A program made the translations under genes and the position numbers. Below, in pieces: positions 17,580 through 25,949 of a stretch of DNA of 64,000 bases. The DNA is from Amycolatopsis echigonensis (GTDB taxonomy: Bacteria; Actinomycetota; Actinomycetes; Mycobacteriales; Pseudonocardiaceae): assembly GCF_014174495.1 (NCBI RefSeq), contig NZ_JACJHR010000047.1, positions 1 to 64,000 of the forward strand, in the 5' to 3' direction. The stretch's first letter is position 1; the number at the start of each line of letters is the position of its first letter. The notes beneath the pieces were generated by a model. That model saw only the letters and a list, made by a program, of their open reading frames with translations. It was not told the origin of the DNA and did no database searches.

Positions 17580-19492
17580 GCGGTCCTCCCGGTGTGGTTC
17601 TCCAGCTCGGCGTCGGTGAAGTACTTGCCCAGCTCGTCGAGTTCGAACAGCTCGAGCAGGTCCGGCCGCATCGGCTCCTGTTCCTTCATGGCCACGTCGA
17701 CGTCCGGCACCAGCGGGTTGTCGCCCGGCCGCGCGGAGCAGACGAGCAGCCGATGCCGCCATTCCGCGTCCATCGACGGATAGTCGTCCCGGGTGTGGCC
17801 GCCGCGGCTTTCCGTGCGGGTCAGCGCCGCGCGGGCGACGCATTCGCTCACCAGCAGCATGTTCCGCAGGTCGAGCGCGAGATGCCAGCCGGGGTTGAAC
17901 TGCCGGTGACCCTCCACCGTCACCAGCCGCACCCGGCGGCGGATGTCTGCGAGTTTCTCCAGCGCATGCCGGATTTCCCCCGCCTTGCGGATGATGCCGA
18001 CGAGGTCGTTCATCGACTGCTGCAACTCGGTGTGCAGCGTGTACGGATTCTCCGGCGTGCCGTCGGCAGGCGGGTTGAACGGCTCGAGCGCCATCGCGGC
18101 CGCGGCGTCCACATCGGACTGCGCAATCGTCGGCCGGTCCTTGAGACCGTCCACATAGGACGCCGCGCCCAGTCCGGCCCGCCGGCCGAACACGAGCAGG
18201 TCCGACAGCGAGTTGCCGCCGAGCCGGTTCGACCCGTGCATGCCGCCGGAACACTCGCCCGCCGCGAACAGCCCCGGCACGCTCGCCGCGCCGGTGTCCG
18301 GGTCGACCTCGACGCCGCCCATCACGTAATGGCAGGTGGGACCGACCTCCATGGCCTCCTTGGTGATGTCGACGTCGGCGAGTTCCTTGAACTGGTGGTA
18401 CATCGACGGCAGCCGCCGCTGGATCTCCTCGGCGGGCAGCCGGCTCGCGATGTCGAGGAACACGCCGCCGTGCGGGGATCCGCGCCCCTCCTTGACCTCG
18501 GAGTTGATCGCCCGCGCCACCTCGTCGCGCGGCAGCAGGTCCGGCGTGCGGCGGTTGTTCTCCTGGTCGGTGTACCAGCGGTCGGCCTCGTCCTCGCTGT
18601 CCGCGTACTGGCCCTTGAACACCTCGGGCACGTACTCGAACATGAACCGCTTGTCCTCGGAGTTCTTGAGCACCCCGCCGTCGCCGCGCACGCCCTCGGT
18701 GACGAGGATGCCCTTGACGCTCGGCGGCCAGACCATCCCGGTCGGGTGGAACTGCACGAACTCCATGTTGATCAGCTTCGCGCCGGCACGGAGGGCCAGC
18801 GCGTGCCCGTCGCCGGTGTACTCCCACGAATTCGACGTCACCTTGAACGACTTGCCGATGCCGCCCGTCGCGAGCACCACCGCGGGCGCCTCGAACAGCA
18901 CGAACCGCCCGCTCTCGCGCCAGTAGCCGAACGCGCCGGCGATCGCACCGTTGTCGAGCAGCAGCTCGGTGACCGTGCATTCGGCGAAGACCTTGATCCG
19001 GGCCTCGTAGTCGCCGTACTTCTTGAAGTCCTCCTGTTGCAGCGAAACGATCTTCTGCTGCATAGTGCGGATCAGCTCGAGCCCGGTGCGGTCGCCGACG
19101 TGCGCGAGCCGCGGATAGGTGTGCCCGCCGAAGTTGCGCTGGCTGATCCGGCCGTCCGCGGTCCGGTCGAAGAGCGCGCCGTACGTCTCCAGCTCCCAGA
19201 CGCGGTCGGGTGCTTCCTTGGCGTGCAGCTCGGCCATCCGCCAGTTGTTGAGGAATTTGCCGCCGCGCATGGTGTCGCGGAAGTGCACCTGCCAGTTGTC
19301 GTTCGAGTTCGCGTTGCCCATCGACGCCGCGCAGCCGCCCTCGGCCATCACCGTATGCGCTTTGCCGAAAAGGGATTTGCACACCACCGCGACGCTGAAA
19401 CCGCGTTCGCGCGCCTCGATCACCGCGCGCAGACCGGCGCCGCCGGCACCGATCACCACCACGTCGTAGCTGTGCCGTTCGACCTCGGTCAT
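17576..19492 (-). CDS. sdhA: succinate dehydrogenase flavoprotein subunit, Sdh1 type
   Basis: Oxidises succinate to fumarate with covalently bound FAD. The 638-residue protein has the dinucleotide-binding VVVIGAGGAGLRAVIEA, the HTVMAEGG motif with the FAD-attachment His, and active-site segments QFHPTGM, HGSNRLGGNSLSDLLVFGRRAG and RTESRGGHTRDDYP. I use the ATG at 19492, which follows GAGGTGG by 8 nt; an in-frame GTG at 19504 lies inside that ribosome site. Overlaps sdhB by 4 nt; 58 nt separate it from the membrane anchor gene. Confidence 0.95.
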   Translation of the reverse strand: MTEVERHSYDVVVIGAGGAGLRAVIEARERGFSVAVVCKSLFGKAHTVMAEGGCAASMGNANSNDNWQVHFRDTMRGGKFLNNWRMAELHAKEAPDRVWELETYGALFDRTADGRISQRNFGGHTYPRLAHVGDRTGLELIRTMQQKIVSLQQEDFKKYGDYEARIKVFAECTVTELLLDNGAIAGAFGYWRESGRFVLFEAPAVVLATGGIGKSFKVTSNSWEYTGDGHALALRAGAKLINMEFVQFHPTGMVWPPSVKGILVTEGVRGDGGVLKNSEDKRFMFEYVPEVFKGQYADSEDEADRWYTDQENNRRTPDLLPRDEVARAINSEVKEGRGSPHGGVFLDIASRLPAEEIQRRLPSMYHQFKELADVDITKEAMEVGPTCHYVMGGVEVDPDTGAASVPGLFAAGECSGGMHGSNRLGGNSLSDLLVFGRRAGLGAASYVDGLKDRPTIAQSDVDAAAAMALEPFNPPADGTPENPYTLHTELQQSMNDLVGIIRKAGEIRHALEKLADIRRRVRLVTVEGHRQFNPGWHLALDLRNMLLVSECVARAALTRTESRGGHTRDDYPSMDAEWRHRLLVCSARPGDNPLVPDVDVAMKEQEPMRPDLLELFELDELGKYFTDAELENHTGRTA

Positions 19493-19550
19493 GGAATAAG
19501 CCACCTCACGAGCTGGGGAGAACTGCCTTGCGCTGCTGGATTTCCGAGGG

Positions 19551-20381
19551 TCAGCCCACGAATCGCAGGTCCGATATCGCGCCGCTCGACACGAGCATCA
19601 CGTAGAAGTCGGTCAGCACGAGCGTGCCGAGCGTCGTCCACGCGAGAGCCATGTGCCGGGTATTGAGTTTCGTGACCTGCGTCCAGATCCAGTACCGGAC
19701 GGGATGTTTCGAGAAATGCTTGAGCCGCCCGCCGGTGACGTGCCGACACGAGTGGCAGGAGAGCGTGTACGCCCACAGCAGCACGACGTTCACCACGAGA
19801 ATCACGTTGCCGAGGCCGAAGCCGAACCCGCTGGGACTCTGGAAGGCGACGATGGCGTCGTAGGTGTTGACAAGCGAGACGATGCAGGCGACGTAGAAGA
19901 AGTACCGGTGCACGTTCTGCACGATCAACGGCAGCCGCGTCTCTCCGGTGTAGCGCGCGTGCGGTTCGGCGACCGCGCAGGCCGGCGGGGAGAACCACAC
20001 CGAGCGGTAGTAGGCCTTGCGGTAGTAGTAGCAGGTCAACCGGAACCCGAGCAGGAACGGCAGCACGAGCACGCCGAGCGGCAGCCAGGACGGCATTTCG
20101 CCGAACCAATGCCCGAAGTGGCTCGAGCCGGGGACGCAAGAGGTCGAAACGCAGGGCGAGTAGAACGGCGTCAGATAGTGGTATTCGGGCACCCAGTAGG
20201 CGGTGCGCACGAATGCCCGGACAGTCGCGTAAACGACGAAGGTGGCCAGCCCCAGCACGGTGAGCAGGGGCGACAGCCACCACCGGTCGGTGCGCAGCGT
20301 CCGGGCAGCGAGCCGCGCCCGCCCCGGTGCCCGAACGCCGGCGGAGGCGCGGCTGACGTCGTTGTCAGCGGGGGCGCTCAC
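19551..20381 (-). CDS. sdhC: succinate dehydrogenase membrane anchor, Sdh1 type (Rv0249c-like)
   Basis: A 276-residue integral membrane subunit passing electrons to menaquinone. About five hydrophobic segments begin at residues 37, 100, 161, 191 and 246. Cysteine/histidine clusters stand out: C77 and C82, C117, C135 with H141, and C209-H210-x-C212-x-H214. The last fits the membrane-embedded Rieske-type [2Fe-2S] centre reported for mycobacterial Sdh1, as I recall it. GTG start overlapping the upstream gene stop as GTGA. Confidence 0.88.
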   Translation of the reverse strand: MSAPADNDVSRASAGVRAPGRARLAARTLRTDRWWLSPLLTVLGLATFVVYATVRAFVRTAYWVPEYHYLTPFYSPCVSTSCVPGSSHFGHWFGEMPSWLPLGVLVLPFLLGFRLTCYYYRKAYYRSVWFSPPACAVAEPHARYTGETRLPLIVQNVHRYFFYVACIVSLVNTYDAIVAFQSPSGFGFGLGNVILVVNVVLLWAYTLSCHSCRHVTGGRLKHFSKHPVRYWIWTQVTKLNTRHMALAWTTLGTLVLTDFYVMLVSSGAISDLRFVG

Positions 20382-20665
20382 CGCTGATCGCGCTTGTAGC
20401 CACCGACACCTTCGTCGTCAGCGCCGCTCCACAGCGCCGGATCGTAGGGAGTATCCGGAACAGGCACGCGTTCGACGGGTTTCGCCTGCGCCGGCACAGC
20501 GGGCGGGTGCCCGTCCAGATCAGCGCTGTCGATGTCGAGCCGCTCGACGTCATTGGCCAGCCGGCGCACCGCGGACGCGTCGCCGTAGCGCGATCGCAAT
20601 GCGCCCACGCACTGCCGCAACTGGCCGATGGTGCGCCGGAGTTCGGCGATCTCTGTGGTGGACAT
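20378..20665 (-). CDS. small protein of the sdh1 operon (Rv0250c-like)
   Basis: A 95-residue soluble protein opening the succinate dehydrogenase operon. Residues 1-50 form a predicted helical pair rich in Arg/Leu; the C-terminal half is Pro/Asp-rich and disordered (DTPYDPALWSGADDEG). Function unknown. Its place and size match mycobacterial Rv0250c. ATG with GGGAGG about 7 nt upstream; overlaps sdhC by 4 nt, so a role in assembly or control of the complex is plausible. Confidence 0.82.
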   Translation of the reverse strand: MSTTEIAELRRTIGQLRQCVGALRSRYGDASAVRRLANDVERLDIDSADLDGHPPAVPAQAKPVERVPVPDTPYDPALWSGADDEGVGGYKRDQR

Positions 20666-20746
20666 CGGAAGCCTCCCTGATGGTGGGGCCGGCAGTTCGG
20701 GTGACGATCAACGCCGCCAAGTACGACTCTGCCTCGCGCGGTGCAC

Positions 20747-20762
20747 TGTGACAAGTAGCACA
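20747..20762. promoter_or_regulatory. CRP-like site upstream of the sdh1 operon
   Basis: TGTGA-N6-GCACA matches the TGTGA-N6-TCACA consensus of actinobacterial CRP at 9 of 10 positions. It lies 82 nt before the start of the first sdh1 gene. Mycobacterial Sdh1 is thought to respond to CRP and energy state; binding here is inferred. Confidence 0.45.
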
Positions 20763-20955
20763 TTTACCAGAGTTGGGCATGTTGTACCTGTTGACCTGGG
20801 CATTTCTCGCCGGATAGGGGCCGAAAGTGGGGTCCAGGACGTCTGTGGGCCGTCAGCCGCATAAAACACGCCTTCGGCGCGAGCACGTCAGACCGGCGGA
20901 ACCCGCTCACTACAGACGCAGCGTTACCTCTCGATGACCCCATGCGACAGCCTCG

Positions 20956-21855
20956 CTAGCCAGCCGGGTCCTCGCCTGCCAGGAGCTTCGTCAGTCCGGC
21001 ATCGTTCGCCAGCCGCCGAGCTTTCACGTCCTCCGCGAACCCGGCAGCCGCGGCCGACAAACGGTGCAGTGAATCCTCCGCGGACAACGCAGCCTCGGCC
21101 AGCCGCTCGATGGTTCCCGCGTACGGGGCGGCCTGCCGACCGGCCAGGAAGACACCGGCGCGGTGGTGCGGGCAGTACACGACATCCGTCTCATCCCGCT
21201 GCCGGTACCAGCTGAACGCGCCCTCCGTCACGGCTTGGCTCGGGACGATCCGGATCTTCACCCTCTGCGAAACCTCCACGAGGTACCGCATCTGCCGCAG
21301 CATCACCTCGGCATCGCCGAAGTCGTTCCGCAGTGCCTCAGTCCCGACGAACAGCTGCGCCTCGACCGCCTCCACGCCGAACAGAATCCTGTTGCGGCTC
21401 AAGCGGTTCTGTACGACCCGCTCTAGGACTTCCTGGTCCCACAGGCTCGGACCGAACACCAGCCGGACGTAATCGGGGATCTGCAGCAAGTCCGGAATCC
21501 GCAGCGGAGCCCACACCGTCACCGATTCCGCGTTCCGCTCGTGCCCGGCCACGATCGCGTGATGCGCCGTGTCCGCCTGCGACCCGGGCATGATCCAGCT
21601 CGCCCCGGCCAGCTCCCGCGCCAGTGCCATGATCCGCGCTTTCTTCTCGCCGACCACTCCTAGCGCGCCCAGCACCCCCGCGACGTCCTCCAGCGTCGGA
21701 ACCTGCTCGCCCAGCTCCCAGCTCGACAACAGCGCCGCGTCCACCCCGAGCCATCGCCCCAGTTCGCGCAAACCGAAGCTTGCCTCGATCCGGGCATTCC
21801 GCAATGCCGTGCCCAAAACGCGCTCCGGCGGACCAGGCATCTCCGAATCTCGCAT
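20956..21855 (-). CDS. XRE-family regulator with DUF5753 domain
   Basis: A 299-residue protein with an N-terminal helix-turn-helix (residues about 14-75: LGTALRNARIEASFGLRELGRWLG, then LSSWELGEQVPTLEDV). The C-terminal DUF5753 domain has IPDLLQIPDYVRL, QNRLSRNRILFG and VKIRIVPSQAVTEGAFSW motifs. Such proteins are numerous in sporulating actinomycetes and usually sit beside a small DUF397 gene; some are linked to developmental or toxin-antitoxin-like control. No DUF397 gene was found on either side. ATG start; divergent from edd with 299 nt between. Confidence 0.87.
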   Translation of the reverse strand: MRDSEMPGPPERVLGTALRNARIEASFGLRELGRWLGVDAALLSSWELGEQVPTLEDVAGVLGALGVVGEKKARIMALARELAGASWIMPGSQADTAHHAIVAGHERNAESVTVWAPLRIPDLLQIPDYVRLVFGPSLWDQEVLERVVQNRLSRNRILFGVEAVEAQLFVGTEALRNDFGDAEVMLRQMRYLVEVSQRVKIRIVPSQAVTEGAFSWYRQRDETDVVYCPHHRAGVFLAGRQAAPYAGTIERLAEAALSAEDSLHRLSAAAAGFAEDVKARRLANDAGLTKLLAGEDPAG

Positions 21856-22154
21856 CCACCGTCACCTCCAGCCGCGGATAGTGCCTGTCCCACCCTGATA
21901 ACGCCCATCGACCGTCATCAGCCGCAGACACCGGCTGCGGTGGCTTCCTCCGCGGCCGTGAACCCGGTGGCACGCCCCCTCGCGAACCCCACTCGCCATA
22001 CCTGCTCCACGCACCGGTACTCCCAGGCGAACCTCTTAGGGGTTTCTGAATCGATTTTGTTTCCGGGAGGTTTTCGGGTTACCGTGTGCACCGTCACGTT
22101 CCCGCGACGCCAGCGCTGCCGTCCCGCGAACCCGTCACGAGCCGGGAGCTTGAG

Positions 22155-24095
22155 ATGAGCAGCAGCCCGAACCCGACCGCCGCGGTACACCGCGTTCTCG
22201 CCGACGTCACCGACCGGATCGCCGAACGCAGTGCGGACACGCGGGCGGCGTACCTCGCTCGCAGCGCGGCCGCTTTCGAGGAGGGGCCGGTCCGCCGCGG
22301 CCTCGCTTGCAGCAACCTCGCGCACGGATTCGCCGCGATGGACGGCGTCGACAAGCAGGCGCTGCGGCAGCTGCGCGCGCCCGGCGTGGCCATCGTGTCC
22401 TCCTACAACGACCTGCTCTCCGCGCACCAGCCGATGCAGGAATACCCGGCGTGGCTGAAGAAATCGGTCCGCGAATCCGGCGGTGTCGCGCAGTTCGCCG
22501 GCGGGGTGCCCGCGATGTGCGACGGCATCACGCAGGGCCGACCGGGCATGGAGTTGTCGCTGTTCAGCCGCGAAGTGATCGCGATGTCGACGGCGATCGC
22601 GCTGTCCCACGACATGTTCGATGCGGCACTGCTGCTGGGCGTGTGCGACAAGATCGTGCCGGGCCTGTTGATCGGCGCGCTGTCGTTCGGCCATCTGCCT
22701 GCGGTGCTCGTGCCCGCCGGGCCGATGAATTCGGGCTTGCCCAACAAGGAAAAAGCACGGGTGCGGCAGCTGTACGCCGAGGGACTCGCGACACGGGAAG
22801 ACCTGCTCGACGCGGAAGCCGCGTCGTATCACTCCGCCGGCACCTGCACGTTCTACGGGACTGCCAACTCGAACCAGATGGTGGTCGAGGTGATGGGCCT
22901 GCACCTGCCGGGCGCCAGCTTTGTGCCACCGAACACGCCGTTGCGCCAAGCGCTCACCGAAGAGGCGGGCCGACGTGTCGTCGAGCTGTCCCGAGGCGAG
23001 GCGTACACGCCGATTTCGCAGGTGCTGGACGAAAAAGCGTTCGTGAACGGCATCGTGGCGCTGCTGGCCACCGGCGGGTCGACGAACCACACGATGCACC
23101 TGGTGGCGATCGCCGCGGCGGCGGGGATTCAGCTGAGCTGGGACGATTTCTCGGACCTGTCCGCGGTCGTGCCGCTGCTGGCGCGCGTGTATCCGAACGG
23201 CAGCGCGGACATCAACCACTTCCACGCGGCCGGCGGCATCCAGTTCCTCGTCGGCACGCTGCTCGACGCGGGCCTGCTGCACGAGGACGTCCTCACCGTC
23301 GCGGGCCGTGGTCTGCGCCGGTACACGCAGGAGCCGATCTTGTCCGACGGCGAACTGGTGTGGCGGGACGTGCCGACGCGCAGCCTCGACGAGGACGTGC
23401 TGCGTCCGGTGTGGCGGCCGTTCGCGCCGGACGGCGGGCTGCGGATGGTCGAGGGCAACCTGGGCCGGGCGGTCACGAAGGTATCGGCAGTCGCCCCTGA
23501 GCACCGTGTCGTGGAGGCACCGGCGCGGGTGTTCACGTCGCAGGACGCCTTCCGCGTCGCGTTCGAGGCCGGGGAGCTGGACCGCGACGTGGTCGTGGTG
23601 CTGCGCCAGCAGGGACCGCAGGCGAACGGCATGCCGGAGCTGCACGGTCTGACGCCCGCGTTGGGCGTGTTGATGGACCGGGGTTTCCGGGTCGCGCTGC
23701 TCACCGACGGGCGGATGTCGGGTGCGTCGGGCAAGGTGCCCGCCGCGATCCAGGTGACGCCGGAGGCCGCAGCGGGCGGGCCGATCGCCCGGATCGCCGA
23801 CGGCGATGTGGTCCGGTTCGACGCGCGGTCCGGATCGTTGGACGTGCTGGTCCCGGACGACGAACTGGCGCGGCGCGATCTCACGGACGCCCCGCCGTCG
23901 GAGGCCGCGTGGAGCGGGACCGGGCGGGAGCTCTTCGGAGCGCTGCGCCGCGCGGTCGGCCCGGCTGACCAGGGCGCGAGTGTGTTCGGGGCGCTGACTC
24001 CGGAGCTGGACCTCGCCCGGGGCGTTCCGCCATTCGGAAGCGGGACAATGAACGCGTCCCCCTACGCTCTCCAGACCCAGGAGGTCGGTCAGTGA
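22155..24095 (+). CDS. edd: phosphogluconate dehydratase
   Basis: Converts 6-phosphogluconate to 2-keto-3-deoxy-6-phosphogluconate (KDPG) in the Entner-Doudoroff pathway, using an iron-sulfur cluster. The 646-residue IlvD/Edd protein shows AGGVPAMCDGITQG, VCDKIVPG, the cluster cysteine in SAGTCTFYGTANSNQ, LATGGSTNHTMHL and LTDGRMSGASGKVPAAI. The ATG at 22155 follows GGGAG by 7 nt. It ends overlapping eda as GTGA. The order is dehydratase-aldolase as in many bacteria; no glucose-6-phosphate dehydrogenase gene is nearby. Confidence 0.95.
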   Translation: MSSSPNPTAAVHRVLADVTDRIAERSADTRAAYLARSAAAFEEGPVRRGLACSNLAHGFAAMDGVDKQALRQLRAPGVAIVSSYNDLLSAHQPMQEYPAWLKKSVRESGGVAQFAGGVPAMCDGITQGRPGMELSLFSREVIAMSTAIALSHDMFDAALLLGVCDKIVPGLLIGALSFGHLPAVLVPAGPMNSGLPNKEKARVRQLYAEGLATREDLLDAEAASYHSAGTCTFYGTANSNQMVVEVMGLHLPGASFVPPNTPLRQALTEEAGRRVVELSRGEAYTPISQVLDEKAFVNGIVALLATGGSTNHTMHLVAIAAAAGIQLSWDDFSDLSAVVPLLARVYPNGSADINHFHAAGGIQFLVGTLLDAGLLHEDVLTVAGRGLRRYTQEPILSDGELVWRDVPTRSLDEDVLRPVWRPFAPDGGLRMVEGNLGRAVTKVSAVAPEHRVVEAPARVFTSQDAFRVAFEAGELDRDVVVVLRQQGPQANGMPELHGLTPALGVLMDRGFRVALLTDGRMSGASGKVPAAIQVTPEAAAGGPIARIADGDVVRFDARSGSLDVLVPDDELARRDLTDAPPSEAAWSGTGRELFGALRRAVGPADQGASVFGALTPELDLARGVPPFGSGTMNASPYALQTQEVGQ

Positions 24096-24715
24096 CCACC
24101 GGCACGGACCTGCTCGCCCTGTCCCCCGTGATGCCCGTCGTGGTGATCGACGACGTCGACGACGCGGTGCCGACGGCCCGCGCCCTGCTCGCCGGCGGGA
24201 TCGGGGTGATCGAGCTGACGCTGCGCACGCCGGTCGCGCTGACCGCGATCGAGCGGGTGGCCGCGGAGGTGCCGGACATCGTCGTGGGCGTCGGCACGGT
24301 GACCTCGCCGGAGCAGGCGAAGCAGGCCGCCGACGCGGGCGCGAAGTTCCTGGTGACGCCGGGCTGCACGGACGCGGTGCTGGACGCCGCGTTCGCCACC
24401 GGGCTGCCGTTCCTCCCGGGCGCGAACACGGTGTCGGAGGCGATGCGGCTGGCCGAACGCGGGCTGAGCGCGCTGAAGTTCTTCCCGGCCGAAGCCAGCG
24501 GGGGCGCGGCGTTCCTGAAGGCAATCGCCGGACCGCTGCCGCAGCTGCAGTTCTGCCCGACCGGCGGGATCACGGTGTCGTCGGCCCCGTCGTATCTGGC
24601 TCTGCCGAACGTCGGCTGCGTCGGAGGCTCGTGGCTGACGCCCGCGAAACTGTTGGCGGCCAAGGACTTCGCGGCTGTCGAGAAGCTGGCTGCCGAAGCC
24701 GCCGCGATGCGCTGA
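24092..24715 (+). CDS. eda: KDPG/KHG aldolase
   Basis: Cleaves KDPG to pyruvate and glyceraldehyde-3-phosphate, directly after Edd. In 207 residues the catalytic E41, R45 and Schiff-base K129 (ALKFFPAE) keep the spacing of the E. coli residues E45, R49 and K133. The phosphate site GGIT is near residue 158. GTG start inside the edd stop (GTGA), with GGAGG about 8 nt upstream. A strong terminator follows. Confidence 0.96.
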   Translation: MTTGTDLLALSPVMPVVVIDDVDDAVPTARALLAGGIGVIELTLRTPVALTAIERVAAEVPDIVVGVGTVTSPEQAKQAADAGAKFLVTPGCTDAVLDAAFATGLPFLPGANTVSEAMRLAERGLSALKFFPAEASGGAAFLKAIAGPLPQLQFCPTGGITVSSAPSYLALPNVGCVGGSWLTPAKLLAAKDFAAVEKLAAEAAAMR

Positions 24716-24718
24716 GTC

Positions 24719-24758
24719 GAAACCCGTCGCCTCCGTGCTGGAGGCGGCGGGTTTCTTG
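24719..24758. terminator. terminator hairpin after eda
   Basis: GAAACCCGTCGCCTCC (24719-24734) pairs with GGAGGCGGCGGGTTTC (24740-24755) with one wobble and a 5 nt loop, followed by TTGG. Lies between the convergent eda and recX genes. Confidence 0.75.
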
Positions 24759-24772
24759 GTGTCGCAGGGCGA

Positions 24773-25318
24773 TCAGTCCACCGGCACGTCGTCCAGCATG
24801 CTGGCTTCCGCCCCGAATTCGCGAAGTTCCTCGCGGATCACCGTGTACGCCAGGCCTTGCGGATAGCCCTTCCGCGCGAGGAACCCGAGCAGCCGGCGGA
24901 TCGCGGTCTGCTCGTCGACGTTCCCGAGCGACCCGAGCCGCTTCCGCACCAGTTCTCGAGCCCGCTGTTCCTCGGCGTCCCGGTCGACTTCCTCCGCCGC
25001 TTGCGCCGCGATCTCCCCGTCAACGCCCTTGCGCCGCAACTCGGCGACCAGCGCCGTGCGCGACAGCCCTTGGTTGGCGTGCCGGTTGCGGACCCAGGTT
25101 TCGGCGAACTCGGCGTCGTTGACCAGACCGGCGCGGTCGAGCTTGCCGAGCAAGTCTTCGACGGTCTCGCTGTCGAAACCCTTGCGCTGCAACGCCTGCC
25201 GCAGCTCGTCGACTGTCCGCGGCCGAGCGGCGAGGAGGTCGAAGCAGATCTCCTTGGCCTTCTTGGCCCGCTCCTCCGGAGGCAACTCCGCAGGTTCGAC
25301 CTTCGGCATCCTGGCCAC
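24773..25318 (-). CDS. recX: regulatory protein RecX
   Basis: Modulates RecA filament formation. The 181-residue protein is built of three-helix repeats: AKEICFDLLAARPRTVDELRQAL, LVNDAEFAETWVRNR with RRKGV, and RRLLGFLARKGYPQGL. I chose the GTG at 25318, which follows AGGAG by 7 nt; the frame is open to a TTG at 25426 (217 residues), and an ATG at 25309 is another option. It lies downstream of recA on the same strand but 631 nt away. Confidence 0.9.
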   Translation of the reverse strand: MARMPKVEPAELPPEERAKKAKEICFDLLAARPRTVDELRQALQRKGFDSETVEDLLGKLDRAGLVNDAEFAETWVRNRHANQGLSRTALVAELRRKGVDGEIAAQAAEEVDRDAEEQRARELVRKRLGSLGNVDEQTAIRRLLGFLARKGYPQGLAYTVIREELREFGAEASMLDDVPVD

Positions 25319-25949
25319 GACCGCACTCCTCTTCCCGGCACCGCCCTCGGACGACGGCACCGTCACTTCAACACCGCTTTCCACCGGCACCAGACGCCAC
25401 GGGTGCCGATTCCCGTCCTTGGTCAACGCTTCCCGTCAGGGCGCGACCTCCGCCTGGCCTCAGGTCGCCCCAGCCACGACCGCTCCGGCGCGGGATCCCG
25501 CCGAACCCAGCCGACAGCTTCACCCCCGCGCCGACTCGGATCGCCTGATCCCGCATCCCTTCACCGACCGGCACGTGCGACCACCGCCCCGGGCAGCCCT
25601 CTCGTACGCGGAGCGCGCAAAGCACGCCCGGCCGACCGATCCCAGCCGCGTCAGCCCGGCACCCCCTCGGAGAACTGTCCGGGCAGCAAACCTGGACGAC
25701 TCCGGAACAACCGGACCCGGGCCTGATCGAGGACCTCGGCCCGGCCACCGTCGCCACCGAAGCTCCGGCGCGGCGGAACCGCGCTGGGTCTCTACTTCGG
25801 CACCAGCCTCGGCTTCGGCATCAGCCTCGGCTTTGGCCTGAGCCTCAGCCTCGACACTGGGCCTCGGCGTCGACTTCGGCGGCAGGCCGGTGCTCGGCCC
25901 AAGCCCGAGCACCGGGGAGGGAACCTGCCGATCCCCTCCCCTCCCCGGA
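25319..25949. other. recA-recX spacer, low complexity, no gene seen
   Basis: About 630 nt without a credible gene. From about 25795 to 25880 the + strand is a run of near-repeats of GCCTCGGC and TTCGGC-like units. A hairpin near 25887-25915 follows recA on the minus strand. Any separate recX promoter would lie here, but none was recognised. Confidence 0.5.
25887..25915 (-). terminator. hairpin downstream of recA
   Basis: CCGGTGCTCGG (25887-25897) and CCGAGCACCGG (25905-25915) pair perfectly over 11 bp with a 7 nt loop, 35 nt after the recA stop. No U-tract, so partial read-through into recX is possible. Confidence 0.6.

Noticed and set aside
21918..24524. 868-residue open frame antisense to edd and eda
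   Set aside because: edd and eda have intact catalytic motifs on the opposite strand; this is a shadow.
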